Positions 26,301-34,182 of a stretch of 64,000 nt of DNA are shown here, one piece after another. Location: positions 124,001 through 188,000 of the forward strand of contig JAJDAL010000054.1 in NCBI GenBank assembly GCA_029261875.1, read 5' to 3'. The position numbers and the translations under genes were made by a program. The first letter of the stretch is position 1, and the number at the start of each line of letters is the position of its first letter. The notes below the pieces were generated by a model. It saw nothing but the letters and a program-made list of their open reading frames with translations, had not been told where the DNA came from and ran no database searches. This stretch comes from Deltaproteobacteria bacterium. Its GTDB lineage: Bacteria; Myxococcota_A; UBA9160; JAJDAL01.

Positions 26301-26820
26301 GATCTATCGCCCAGGGACCTTCGAGGGCCCGGGCACGGACACCGACGGCGATCGGGTGCCGGATACGGAGGACAATTGCACAACGACCCGAAACCCCAAT
26401 CAGGGCGACTTCGATGAAGATGGGGTCGGGGACCTGTGCGACAACTGCGTGCTGGTCGCGAATCCCGTGTTGGGTACGCAGGGTGCGCCGGCCCGCGCTT
26501 CCTTCCAATCGACGACCGGTGGACAGCTCGACGACGACGCGGACGGAATCGGCAACCAGTGCGACGCGAAATTCAACGATCAGGGACAGGTCGTCGGCGG
26601 ATTGGATTTGTCCGAGTTGCTGGCGTCGTTCAACAAGGCCCGCAACGGGAACAACTGCGGGACCCAGGCCAATCGACCCTGTGCGGTGTTCGATCTCGAC
26701 AACTCGGGCCAGTTCATTGGCGGTACGGACCTGACGGTGGGCTACGGGCTCTTCAATCTTTCGCCCGGTCCGTCCTGCGGGAGTTGTCCCTTGGAGTGCG
26801 TCGGTCCGGCTTGCCCCTAG
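23371..26820 (+). CDS. Secreted M4 (thermolysin-like) metallopeptidase with propeller-like region and dockerin-like C-terminal module
   Basis: 1149 residues; the ATG at 23371 has GGAGG nine bases upstream, better than a GTG 21 bases earlier. A signal peptide ends near AQA. Residues ~90-320 are an FTP-type propeptide. GHELTHG (His474, Glu475, His478) and ALNESYADIFGE (Glu501, Asp505) are the M4 zinc motifs, and GGVHFNSSINNHAFY holds the transition-state His580. Residues ~680-985 show repeated WD/TolB-like strands. TSP3 repeats (DTDGDRVPDTEDNC, DEDGVGDLCDNC) lead into the shared C-terminal module. It should be an extracellular Ca2+- and Zn2+-dependent endopeptidase that frees peptides for uptake. 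The pro-region implies self-activation outside the cell. Confidence 0.94.
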   Translation: MRKSLSKTNRYSILCRSVAALLCMALGIAPDAQAMSPSEGEALGAAGYPESGSAALLSAEELRAQLEALGPAGLPQNRASAERVLLPVDEESEETARRVRAAFERTKRAAQRVAPVELSADQDVDVQRLRRKAGSPLQLRVRKGVRTPAQIKGRRLHPAVRGPYTSGERAQRTSRAFLRENRRLLKLRDPDAELRQRTHWKDRLGKRHIRYEQRYAGLRVDGAELIVHLDTEGNVELLDGGFAATPEEEPAPTLGGETALELARARVAGGMRASASEPELLYYMDDEGDSHLAWVVFLTLSEIERWKVVVDAHHGNILIHYNEVQSASVPGSGTDLLGQNHNFNVWSQGGTFYMIDISRPMVTPLVDINTTDGTVGGIVVIDSQLTQATQMEIATATSANGPWLADAVSAAVNIGHSYDYFLAEHGRNSLDGNGVGIFGLVRWGSFINNGFWNGRQILLGNGAPIAASTDFVGHELTHGVINSIGAGGILDYVDESGALNESYADIFGEMIETRVTGSHDWLWNATAGGPNFVRSFSDPPSKTAFPTSLPYPKKYSDFIGRNHPDPSVAAEVNKDNGGVHFNSSINNHAFYLLAEGLPGAIGDEQAAQIFYRSMTMHLTKRSQFVDSRRGCVTAAEELFGVGSPQALKTAEAFDAVEVFDTGATPEPDPFPVPVGSDQTLFVRSFNNGNFLVRNGPADPPEGTSRTFFPVAFQRPTISGDGGTAAFINASADLCFVDTQGLTVETCSGLPNLQPPVFARSAAISRDGNSVALVLQDFQGNADNEILLLDIPGNTSQRIQLQAPVIDGLNSDDVLFAEIMDFAANGRVLVYDALNAVVTNAGSSFLAWSIYALDLLTGEIIAIVPPVTTPGVNTGNPQLSRTSDERVVFEVIQVDFLGNVTRSDMFAMNLFTGEVGFIGFVNGSIGLPGYNADDTGILLTAPDNQFTGASMFLQPIQSDRINPNGQGILWIPNAAFGAIYRPGTFEGPGTDTDGDRVPDTEDNCTTTRNPNQGDFDEDGVGDLCDNCVLVANPVLGTQGAPARASFQSTTGGQLDDDADGIGNQCDAKFNDQGQVVGGLDLSELLASFNKARNGNNCGTQANRPCAVFDLDNSGQFIGGTDLTVGYGLFNLSPGPSCGSCPLECVGPACP
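26440..26817 (+). other. C-terminal TSP3/dockerin-like module, copy B
   Basis: Final ~126 residues of the M4 peptidase. It reads DNCVLVANPVLGTQG, then GGQLDDDADGIGNQCDAKF, then VVGGLDLSELLASFN, a CGT...PCA cysteine pair, FDLDNSGQFIGGTDL, LFN and PGPSCGSCPLEC. Order and spacing match copy A (5487-5876) and copy C (59664-60017). Catalytic domains upstream of the three copies are unrelated, so the module has been shuffled as a unit. Confidence 0.82.
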
Positions 26821-26833
26821 GGTTGGCGGCGCT

Positions 26834-27910
26834 CTAGGGCTCGTCGACCTGAGGTTGCTCGGCCAGGGTCTGCACGATCTCTTCAATGCGGGCCTGGATG
26901 CGTTCCACTTCGCTGTCGATGCGTTGCTGCCGCCCGTGCAGGGCTTTGGGGCGCTCCTTGTTGAGGTCCGCGATGGTCTGGAGCAACCCATCCCGCTCCG
27001 TGTTGAGCGCCTCGACGGAGGCCTGGAGGTTGGCTTTGTCAAAGATTCGTTCTTCGGGGGGCGGGGCCTCGTCCGCGATGGGGATGGCGGAGCTCTGTTG
27101 GGGCAGGATGCTCGTGGTGTCGAGTTGGCGTTGGTTCACGAAATTCGGCGAAACGATTTCGACGCCGGCGCGATGCAGGCTGTCGAGCACCTGACCCCGC
27201 AAGCGGGAACGCACCGTGAGCAGGTGTTGGACTTCGCTCAGAAAGCCCGCAATCCGGTAGGTGATCGAAAAATCGCCGAGCTCGAGAATCTGAACGAAGG
27301 GGTCTTCGAGATTCGCAGCAAGGCCGGCTTCGATCAGCAGTGTTTCGATTTCCGCACGATTGCAGTCGTATCCCAACGAGAGTTGGGCCGACACGATCGT
27401 TCCCGACGCCCGTACGACAACCACCGGGTTCGTCACCAGGTACAGATTGGGGAGCGTGGTGAGATCCCGATCCTCGGTCTGCAGCTCCGTGTGAAACAGG
27501 CCGCGTTCGGTCACGCGCCCGAATTGGTCTCCAACCCGGATCCAGTCTCCGCCCCGAAAATTGCTCACCGCACGCAACATGAGACCCGCCATGGCGTTGG
27601 CGACGAAGGTCGTAGACGCGAAGGCGATCATGCCGGTCAGGACGATTCCGAGCAGGCTCAGGAGCTGGCCCCGCACCGTGGCTTCGACGGGCAGGGTGAG
27701 GACGATCGCCACCACGGCCAGCGCGGTGATGGTCAGCATGGCGATCTGGTGACTGAAGGGGAAGGACACGCCGATGCGCCGCTCCCGAACCCGGAGAATC
27801 GCACGGATGATCAGTAGTGCGACGATCGCGAACGTGATCGTGAGCAAGACCGGCACCAGACCCTGAAGGGCAGGAACAAAGGCGCGCAGCAAATCGAGAA
27901 ACGCTTCCAC
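26834..27910 (-). CDS. MscS-family mechanosensitive channel
   Basis: 358 residues from a GTG at 27910, ten bases after the gdhA stop. Three N-terminal transmembrane helices are followed by the pore-lining TM3 (FVANAMAGLMLRAVSNFRGG) and then DWIRVGDQFGRVTERGLFHT, the typical beta-domain entry of MscS. The C-terminus carries an extra coiled coil (DKANLQASVEALNTERDGLL to EEIVQTLAEQPQ) beyond the usual MscS cage. It releases solutes on hypo-osmotic shock. Co-transcription with glutamate dehydrogenase fits an osmotic theme, since glutamate is a major counter-ion to potassium. Confidence 0.9.
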   Translation of the reverse strand: MEAFLDLLRAFVPALQGLVPVLLTITFAIVALLIIRAILRVRERRIGVSFPFSHQIAMLTITALAVVAIVLTLPVEATVRGQLLSLLGIVLTGMIAFASTTFVANAMAGLMLRAVSNFRGGDWIRVGDQFGRVTERGLFHTELQTEDRDLTTLPNLYLVTNPVVVVRASGTIVSAQLSLGYDCNRAEIETLLIEAGLAANLEDPFVQILELGDFSITYRIAGFLSEVQHLLTVRSRLRGQVLDSLHRAGVEIVSPNFVNQRQLDTTSILPQQSSAIPIADEAPPPEERIFDKANLQASVEALNTERDGLLQTIADLNKERPKALHGRQQRIDSEVERIQARIEEIVQTLAEQPQVDEP

Positions 27911-27920
27911 CGGCCGGGCT

Positions 27921-29273
27921 CTAAACGACCCCGAAGGCGAGCATGGCGTCGGCGACCTTGATGAAGGCTGCGATGTTGGCCCCCTTCACGTAGTCGACGT
28001 AGTCGCTTCCGGCTTCGGCACCGTACTCGACGCAGCTGTCGTGGATGCCCGTCATGATGTCTTTGAGCAGCGTTTGGAGTTCCGCTTCCTTCCACGTGAT
28101 ACGCGCGGAATTCTGACTCATCTCCAGGCCCGAGACCGCGACGCCGCCCGCATTGGCGGCTTTGCTGGGCGCGAACAGGATCTTCGCTTTCGTGAACGCG
28201 TGGATGCCGTCCTGCTCCGTGGGCATGTTGGCGCCTTCGGAGACGCCGCGGATGCCGTTCTTGATCAACGCTTTGGCTTCGGCGGTCGAGATTTCGTTCT
28301 GCGTCGCGCAGGGAAACGCAAGATCTGCGGTGATACCCCAGGGGCGTCCCTCGAGGTGCTCGCAGCCGTATTCGTCGGCGTATTCCGTGAGCCGCCCGCG
28401 CTTCTTGTTTTTTAGTTCCTTGACGAAGGCGAGCTTCTCCGCATCGATGCCATCCGGGTCGTGGATGGTTCCACCCGAATCCGAGAGCGTGATGGCTTTG
28501 CCGCCGAGTTGGTTGATCTTCTCCACCGCATGTTGTGCGACGTTGCCCGATCCGGAGACGAGGCACGTCATCCCGTCGACGGAAGCCTTGCGTCGGTTCA
28601 GCATCGATTCCATGAAGTAGACGGTGCCATACCCCGTGGCTTCGGTTCGAATCCGACTGCCGCCGAACTCCAGTCCTTTGCCCGTGAGGACGCCGACGAA
28701 GCGATTGGTAATGCGTTTGTATTGCCCGAACAGGTACCCGATCTCGCGTGCACCTACGCCGATATCGCCCGCCGGAACGTCGGTGTCTTCCCCGACGTGT
28801 CGGTAGAGCTCCGTCATGAAGCTCTGGCAGAAGCGCATGACCTCGTTGTTGGACTTTCCTTTGGGGTTGAAGTTCGAGCCGCCTTTTCCGCCGCCCATGG
28901 GAAGTCCCGTCAGGCTGTTCTTGAAGGTCTGTTCGAAGGCGAGGAACTTGAGCACGCTCTGGTTGACGCTGGGGTGGAAACGCAGCCCCCCTTTGTAGGG
29001 GCCGATCGAGTTGTTGTTCTGAACCCGCCAACCCCGCTGGACGCGGATGTTCTCGTTGTCGTCTGCCCAGCACACGCGGAAACTCACCACGCGATCGGGT
29101 TCGGCGATGCGGCGCAGGATTTGCGCTTCGTGGTAGATCTCTTTGTCGGCGATGTACTCGTAGACGTTCGATGCGACTTCGTAAACGGCTTGATGGAATT
29201 CGCTTTCCCCGGGGTTTCTTCGCTTTACCCCATCCATGAACTGCTCGAGATTGACGTGGTCCGAAACCGCCAT
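27921..29273 (-). CDS. gdhA: Glutamate dehydrogenase (NADP-type, GdhA)
   Basis: 450 residues, the length of hexameric GDH. It reversibly converts 2-oxoglutarate and ammonia to L-glutamate. PYKGGLRFHPSVNQSVLKFL and LPMGGGKGGSNFNPKGKS contain the substrate-binding lysines and the glycine-rich active-site loop; VPAGDIGVGAREIGYLFGQY has the catalytic Asp. VSGSGNVAQHAVEKI is the dinucleotide fold, with the Ser-Asp-Ser after the second strand favouring NADPH. A GGGGGG ribosome site precedes the ATG at 29273. The downstream mscS gene is ten bases away. Anabolic use is expected but not proven by sequence. Confidence 0.95.
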   Translation of the reverse strand: MAVSDHVNLEQFMDGVKRRNPGESEFHQAVYEVASNVYEYIADKEIYHEAQILRRIAEPDRVVSFRVCWADDNENIRVQRGWRVQNNNSIGPYKGGLRFHPSVNQSVLKFLAFEQTFKNSLTGLPMGGGKGGSNFNPKGKSNNEVMRFCQSFMTELYRHVGEDTDVPAGDIGVGAREIGYLFGQYKRITNRFVGVLTGKGLEFGGSRIRTEATGYGTVYFMESMLNRRKASVDGMTCLVSGSGNVAQHAVEKINQLGGKAITLSDSGGTIHDPDGIDAEKLAFVKELKNKKRGRLTEYADEYGCEHLEGRPWGITADLAFPCATQNEISTAEAKALIKNGIRGVSEGANMPTEQDGIHAFTKAKILFAPSKAANAGGVAVSGLEMSQNSARITWKEAELQTLLKDIMTGIHDSCVEYGAEAGSDYVDYVKGANIAAFIKVADAMLAFGVV

Positions 29274-29370
29274 GGAAGCCCCCCCTAACCGGTTGGTGGG
29301 CGAGTGTAGCGATGCGAGGACCGTTCGTGCGAGCGGAAGCGAGGGCGGCCGCGAATTGGGCGGGGTTTTC

Positions 29371-29376
29371 TATACT
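29371..29376 (+). promoter_or_regulatory. Candidate -10 element of aroK, possibly leaderless transcript
   Basis: TATACT lies nine bases before the aroK ATG at 29386. Transcription starting about seven bases downstream would leave only a few untranslated bases. No SD is present between this site and the ATG. A good -35 element is not obvious at 16-18 bases upstream, so the call is weak. Confidence 0.35.
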
Positions 29377-29385
29377 GCTTCCACC

Positions 29386-29976
29386 ATGACCCAGCGAATC
29401 GCTCCGCAGTTGGTCGCCAACCTCGCCCTCGTCGGGGGGCGCGGCTGTGGGAAGAGCTCCATCGCCAAGCGATTGCTGCGGCGGAACCGCAATTTTGGCC
29501 TCTATTCCCTCGATGCCCTGATCCGCTACGAATCCGCTGGCCAGTCGATTCCGGAGATCGTCGAGCAGCGTGGCTGGCCCCATTTTCGCGATCTCGAGTA
29601 TCAGGTGCTCCAAAAGGTGACGCGGATTTCCAGCGGCGCGTTGATCGACTGCGGTGGTGGGGTCGTGGTCGACCTGAACGATTCGGGTGACGAGGTCCGG
29701 AGCGAACGGAAGCTGAAAACCCTGCGGGAAAACGCGCGCGTGGTGTATCTGGCGCGCGACTCCGCCTATCTCGAAGGCCGCATTGGAGGGGATCCCAACC
29801 GCCCAGCGCTTTCCGGCGAGCGTGCCTTTCGGGAGATCATCGAACGTCGCGACCCCTGGTATCGGGCGGCGGCGCACTGGACGCTGGAATGCGGCGATTT
29901 GTCGAAAACCGAATTGACGGATCGCGTTCTGGCTTGGTTCTATGCGGAAACCGGCGTCCAAGCCGGAAGCGCATAG
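29386..29976 (+). CDS. aroK: Shikimate kinase
   Basis: 196 residues. Phosphorylates shikimate at the 3-hydroxyl with ATP in the chorismate pathway. VGGRGCGKSS (residues 16-25) is the Walker A loop; YSLDALIRYESAGQSIPEIV carries the shikimate-binding Asp and following motif; DCGGGVVV is the GGG substrate loop. The LID-region arginine is in GGDPNRPALSG. Length and motifs fit AroK/AroL; the C-terminus is slightly extended. The ATG lacks an SD. No aroB or aroC is adjacent in the window. Confidence 0.9.
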   Translation: MTQRIAPQLVANLALVGGRGCGKSSIAKRLLRRNRNFGLYSLDALIRYESAGQSIPEIVEQRGWPHFRDLEYQVLQKVTRISSGALIDCGGGVVVDLNDSGDEVRSERKLKTLRENARVVYLARDSAYLEGRIGGDPNRPALSGERAFREIIERRDPWYRAAAHWTLECGDLSKTELTDRVLAWFYAETGVQAGSA

Positions 29977-30000
29977 GCGGTTTCACGCGCGGGGACTGCC

Positions 30001-30855
30001 GTGTCGAAGGCCCAGCGCGCTGTCCGATTGGTCATCCTGGGAGTGGCGGTATTCGTCTCGGCGCGCTTTCTGTTGGGTACCCCCGAGGTTCCGCCGGAGT
30101 CGTCCTTCGCACTCGGGCTCGACGAGTTGCGACGCCTGGCGGAGGGCCCCCCCGAGTGGCGTCCGACGGAAATCCAGGTCCTCGAAGTCGTTCCGGACGA
30201 AAAGCCGCTACTCGGTGTGACGGGCGAATGGACCCTGGCGTCATTCTCGATGCCGTGGACGAGCTTCCGACTGGTCTATCCCAATCAAACCATTCTGATC
30301 GACGTTCCCGATGTGCGCGATGCGAGCCCCGCTGCGCGCGCCGCGCTGCGCGGGGCGCTCGAGCGCGCGAATCTCGTCCTGTTTACCCACGAGCACCCGG
30401 ACCACCTGGGCGGCCTGGCTGCCCTGTTCGAGGGGATGACGCGCCCGGAGCGCCTGCGATTCAACGCGGTCCAGCTCGCGGCTTCCGGGCTCTCGTTGAA
30501 GGCGCCCAAGCGCTTTGCGGAGAACGGCGCCACCCGTATCGGACCCGGTGTGGTGATGCGTCCGGCTCCGGGTCACAGCCCCGGGAGTGTCATCTACTAC
30601 GTGCGAACGCGAGCCGACCGCGAATATCTGTTCGTCGGGGATATCGCTTGGCACCGCGACCATTTCGAGGGGCCCAAGGTCCATCCGCGAGTCAGCGGTT
30701 GGGTGATCGGTGAGGATTCGGACGCCGTTACCCAACAGCTGCGTGCACTTCACGCGGCCCAGATCGCCAACCCCATCGTGGTCGTTCCGTCTCACGATGG
30801 CGCCTATCTCAAGACGCTCGTGGAAAGTGGAGCCTTGCGGCGCGGCTTCGAATAG
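30001..30855 (+). CDS. Metallo-beta-lactamase-fold hydrolase, membrane anchored
   Basis: 284 residues from a GTG at 30001 with GGGG upstream. A single N-terminal hydrophobic helix (LVILGVAVFVSARFLLG) is a likely anchor. THEHPDHLGG provides His130, His132, Asp134 and His135, the di-zinc HxHxDH motif. APGHSPGSVIYYV and FVGDIAWHRDH supply the third His and bridging Asp, and VPSHDGAYL the last His. This arrangement fits the broad MBL-fold hydrolase group (lactonases, glyoxalase II, ribonuclease-related). The substrate is unknown. It follows aroK after 24 bases, so may be co-transcribed. Confidence 0.85.
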   Translation: MSKAQRAVRLVILGVAVFVSARFLLGTPEVPPESSFALGLDELRRLAEGPPEWRPTEIQVLEVVPDEKPLLGVTGEWTLASFSMPWTSFRLVYPNQTILIDVPDVRDASPAARAALRGALERANLVLFTHEHPDHLGGLAALFEGMTRPERLRFNAVQLAASGLSLKAPKRFAENGATRIGPGVVMRPAPGHSPGSVIYYVRTRADREYLFVGDIAWHRDHFEGPKVHPRVSGWVIGEDSDAVTQQLRALHAAQIANPIVVVPSHDGAYLKTLVESGALRRGFE

Positions 30856-30947
30856 TCCGTCTGCAGACCGACGATTCCCGCGCGCTGGAGCGTTTCGCGG
30901 ACGGTGGGAAGGCGCCGGCCCTACCTTGTTGCGGGTCGAATACCGGG

Positions 30948-32483
30948 GTGCGGGCTTCTTCCCTCGCATTGGGTGCAGTCGAAGGCGGGTCTGCCGATAA
31001 CAACGCCGTGGCGCGCGATACGACGCACAACAACCGGGGGAGGGGCGGCCCGTGTCCGCACTGCGTACCGCCGTCCGGCATGTACGATCTGGAAGACGCT
31101 TCGCTTCCCGCGGCGTGGGAAGCGGTCCGCGCGTTGCCCGGGTTGACGCTCGCACCCTGGGTCGAAACGAGCACGACGGGCGAGCTGCGGGTTTGTCGCA
31201 CCTGCAAGTCCTTCTGGCACCTCGTCTATGACCCCAAGGAGAATTGCTACACGCGCGCGCTGCAGTTGGGACCGGGAATCGAACCGCTCCTGCGCGCCAA
31301 CTCGCCCGTCGAGAAAGTCTGGCCTCTGGCACTCCGGGGTGGGGACGCGGAATTCCTGGTGCACGCGTGGCTCCAGTCGGCGACCTACGATCCCGAGGAG
31401 TCGTTGCGATTCTTCGTTGCGGAAATAGGGCGGCACGTAGGCGACGGCGAGCGTGTCGTGCGGTTGTTGCGTTGCGTTCGATTCGTTCTGTTTGGACTGA
31501 ACCCATGGCTTCGCAAGCGGCTCGAAGCGCGCACGAATCGCGCGCCGATCTTCCGGATCCCCAATGCGTCGCCGTTGCTCCAGATCCTGAAGGTGCCGGA
31601 TCTCTTCCGGGGGGCGACGGACGATCGACGCGCATGGCTGCAGGAGCAGTTCGACACCCTGCTTCGCTCTTTCAGTCAATTTGGTTTTCGACCCGGGGTC
31701 GATTGGATCGAAGTCGCTCCCGAAGTGCGTTGCGTGCTGGTCGCGCGCTACGGCGAGGGCAACGCCTTGCCGGTACCCGAGCGAACCGAGGCGACTCCGA
31801 CCCGATCGCTTCCCGAAGTCGAATCGACCCCGACCCGCGAACCCCCGGTGTCGTTCTTGTCTCGGCTGGCCCTGACCGTTGGCGTCGGTTTGCTCATCGC
31901 GATCGGGGGGGTTCTATTCGGGACGCATACCGTGAGCACGGCCTCCTGGGAGCGGGGCGGAGTGGCGGCGGGCGTCATCGGGTTGGCGTTCACGGGCGTG
32001 GTCTGGCTCTCGGGCTGCCGCAGCGAACGCGTGGCGTTTCGGGCCGCCCTCGCTGTAACGCTCGGTATCGCGGCCTGGGGACACCTCACGCACTACGATC
32101 AAAAAGCCGACTTCGTCTATCGCCAGATCCAGTCGGGTACGGAGGGGATCGGCGATCCTGCGTGGTCGACCCTCGCGCCCAAAGCCGCTTATCGCGCCTA
32201 CGTCGAGCGTGAGCTCGCGGGGGGGACCCCATTTTTTTTCCTGGATCACCTACGCCTCCACGCCCGACAGGGAACCGTAACGCGGGAGTGGATGAAACAT
32301 TCGCTGCCGCGTTATGCGGAGGTCGAACGGGTCGGATTCGCGGTGTGGTGGGGGTGGTTGCTTCAGGTCTTCGAAATCTTCGTGGCCTGTTTTCTGGGGC
32401 TCGCCTGGGTGCTCTACGGCACGCACCCACCGGTCTCCGATCCGTCTTCCGAGTCTGCGCAGGAGAAAACCGCAGCGGGTTGA
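30948..32483 (+). CDS. Zinc-ribbon-type membrane protein of unknown function
   Basis: Up to 511 residues; the start is uncertain (GTG 30948 or GTG 31008; an ATG at 31080 would lose the first Cys pair). CPHC near residue 36 and CRTC near 83 look like the two halves of a zinc ribbon. A long soluble region follows, then four hydrophobic helices after residue ~300 (LALTVGVGLLIAIGGVLFG, GVIGLAFTGVVWLSG, AALAVTLGIAAWGHL, EIFVACFLGLAWVLYG). No family is recognised. A cytoplasmic Zn-ribbon followed by a membrane domain suggests a sensor or scaffold; that is a guess. Confidence 0.6.
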   Translation: MRASSLALGAVEGGSADNNAVARDTTHNNRGRGGPCPHCVPPSGMYDLEDASLPAAWEAVRALPGLTLAPWVETSTTGELRVCRTCKSFWHLVYDPKENCYTRALQLGPGIEPLLRANSPVEKVWPLALRGGDAEFLVHAWLQSATYDPEESLRFFVAEIGRHVGDGERVVRLLRCVRFVLFGLNPWLRKRLEARTNRAPIFRIPNASPLLQILKVPDLFRGATDDRRAWLQEQFDTLLRSFSQFGFRPGVDWIEVAPEVRCVLVARYGEGNALPVPERTEATPTRSLPEVESTPTREPPVSFLSRLALTVGVGLLIAIGGVLFGTHTVSTASWERGGVAAGVIGLAFTGVVWLSGCRSERVAFRAALAVTLGIAAWGHLTHYDQKADFVYRQIQSGTEGIGDPAWSTLAPKAAYRAYVERELAGGTPFFFLDHLRLHARQGTVTREWMKHSLPRYAEVERVGFAVWWGWLLQVFEIFVACFLGLAWVLYGTHPPVSDPSSESAQEKTAAG

Positions 32484-32501
32484 TGTCGGGGGACCTGGGG
32501 G

Positions 32502-33224
32502 TCACTCTCCCAACGCAAATTCTTCCCGATGGCGCGAGGAAGGCCGGTAGCTGGGGACGACGCTCCGAAAGAGCCGGCGCCGCCAACCCGCTTTCCCGAA
32601 GCGATAGAAGTTCAAGCTTTCGCGGTTGTAGAGGCGGTAGATCGCGGGCGAGGAAGGAAAGGCGTGGAGCGTCTTTCCCGTTGCTTGCAGCTGCGGGAGC
32701 CAAAAATTGTGATTCTTTCGGAGCAGATGTTCCGAGGTGGCTTCATCCGGGAGCTCCTCGGGGCGGAAACGAACCGCGATCGACGTTCCGCAGAGTTTCC
32801 AGAAGGAGGGCGTTACCCGCAAGCGCCCGTTGCGTTCATCCAGCTCGATCCCCGTACGCGCGTAGAAACCGTCGCATTGGGGTCGCTCGTTGATCCACTC
32901 GGCGACCCGGTTGCTCAACCAATCGTCGGCGTCGACGGGCATCAGCGTTCCGCCGCCGTGGGTTCGGATGCGCTTTCCGATCTCGAAAACCCGGTGGAGC
33001 TTGTCGCGAACATGGGGCGTGTCACTGATGCAGGGAACCTGGAGTCCTTCGACTCGCTCGTCCGCAATCTCGAACTCGGGTGCGTCCGTATATGCGAGGA
33101 TCACTCGGAAGCGCGGGTCGGTTTGCCGCAACACCGAACGGAGGGTCCGCTCGAGGTCGGCGTTGACGCGTTCCCAATCCGTGGAAACGCAGCGGGCTTT
33201 GAAGGGAATGCCGAAGTAGAGCAA
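32502..33224 (-). CDS. Putative rhamnosyltransferase-like glycosyltransferase (PF11316 type)
   Basis: About 240 residues from a TTG at 33224, the best in-frame start after the GST stop at 33242; no ATG or GTG is available in frame. ERTLRSVLRQTDPRFRVILA and MPVDADDWLSNRVAEWI form the nucleotide-sugar binding region, with DADD as the metal-binding DxD motif. ATSEHLLRKNHNFWLPQLQA fits the rhamnosyltransferase family PF11316. The product is probably a surface polysaccharide or glycolipid. It is 17 bases downstream of the GST gene, so likely in the same transcript. The very weak start suggests low translation. Confidence 0.72.
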   Translation of the reverse strand: MLYFGIPFKARCVSTDWERVNADLERTLRSVLRQTDPRFRVILAYTDAPEFEIADERVEGLQVPCISDTPHVRDKLHRVFEIGKRIRTHGGGTLMPVDADDWLSNRVAEWINERPQCDGFYARTGIELDERNGRLRVTPSFWKLCGTSIAVRFRPEELPDEATSEHLLRKNHNFWLPQLQATGKTLHAFPSSPAIYRLYNRESLNFYRFGKAGWRRRLFRSVVPSYRPSSRHREEFALGE

Positions 33225-33241
33225 GACGAAGCGCCTTGGGC

Positions 33242-34147
33242 CTAGCCCGTTTTGATCACGAGATAGTCTTCGCGGGGGAAGTGCAGGATCAGCTCGCCGG
33301 CCCGTTCCGACTGCCTCCGAATGGCGAATTCGTGCAGACCCGAAGCCACGAGCTCGCCGGCCACGACACCGGACCCCGGCTCCTCGGGCATGACGACGAC
33401 CGCGTCGCCGAGGGACAGGCCGTCCGGCAACGGAGCGCTGTCTGCAAGCGGCGCCGGTTTGGCGTCGTGCGCGATGGCAATGGCATCTTTCGCGTCGAGT
33501 TCGCGACGTTCGCCGTGTCCTACGGCGCCAATCCGTTCGAACCACGCTCGAACGTGGACCAGGGGGTCGAGCAGGGCCTTGGTTGCCGGGTTGGCGTCGA
33601 GGAAGCGATGGGGATGATAGGCGGACAGGTCTGCGAGACTGATCTGATCGCCGAGCAGATAGGGGCGTCCGTCGCCGAGCTGCATTTCGAGTCGGTCGAG
33701 ATTCGAGCGCAATTGCATCAACTTCGCCGGCACGATGAGTTTCGCTTTGGAGAAATCGGCACCGGGAAGCATCTTCTTGCGATCTTCGATGAAGTCGTCG
33801 TCGAACAAGCCACCGGATCCAAGGAAGATCGTGACCGCCATCATGAAACTGGTTTCGGCCCAGCGTGAGACGGCCCAGGTCGTTGCGGGGTCGCCGGGAA
33901 AGAGTGTGGGGTCGGGCTGGAAACGTTCGAGTGCCAGGGCACACATTTTCGTGTCGCAGTAGATGTCCGCCCCGATCTGGAGTGTCGGCGTGCGGCGATA
34001 ACCGCCCGTCAACTCCGTGAGGTCGGGTTTGGGCATGACGATCGGAATCTGTACCGAGTGCCAGGACAGCGACTTGAATCCCATTATCAAGCGGACCTTC
34101 TCCGCATAAGGGGACATGTCGTAATGGTGCAGGATGAGTTCGGGCAT
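33242..34147 (-). CDS. Glutathione S-transferase family protein with a C-terminal extension
   Basis: 301 residues, longer than the usual 200-230. The N-terminal thioredoxin-like domain begins ELILHHYDMSPYAEKVRLIM, with the Ser/Pro-Tyr glutathione site, and has the cis-Pro segment YRRTPTLQIG and TKMCALALER. The helical C-terminal domain ends near LDPLVHVRAWFERIGAVGHG. About 75 further residues (LPDGLSLGDAVVVMPEEPGS to REDYLVIKTG) form a beta-rich tail not seen in ordinary GSTs. Conjugation or isomerisation of a hydrophobic substrate is the family role. It sits 35 bases after the collagen-like gene and 17 before the glycosyltransferase. Confidence 0.85.
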   Translation of the reverse strand: MPELILHHYDMSPYAEKVRLIMGFKSLSWHSVQIPIVMPKPDLTELTGGYRRTPTLQIGADIYCDTKMCALALERFQPDPTLFPGDPATTWAVSRWAETSFMMAVTIFLGSGGLFDDDFIEDRKKMLPGADFSKAKLIVPAKLMQLRSNLDRLEMQLGDGRPYLLGDQISLADLSAYHPHRFLDANPATKALLDPLVHVRAWFERIGAVGHGERRELDAKDAIAIAHDAKPAPLADSAPLPDGLSLGDAVVVMPEEPGSGVVAGELVASGLHEFAIRRQSERAGELILHFPREDYLVIKTG

Positions 34148-34182
34148 TTCGGGCGCGCCTTTCCAACGAGGGAGACGGAAGC

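Noticed and set aside
28636..28660. GGTTCGAATCC, resembling a tRNA T-arm
   Set aside because: It lies inside gdhA, and no acceptor stem, D-arm or anticodon arm can be built around it. Similar GTTCGAAT strings at 36711 and 57646 fail the same test.
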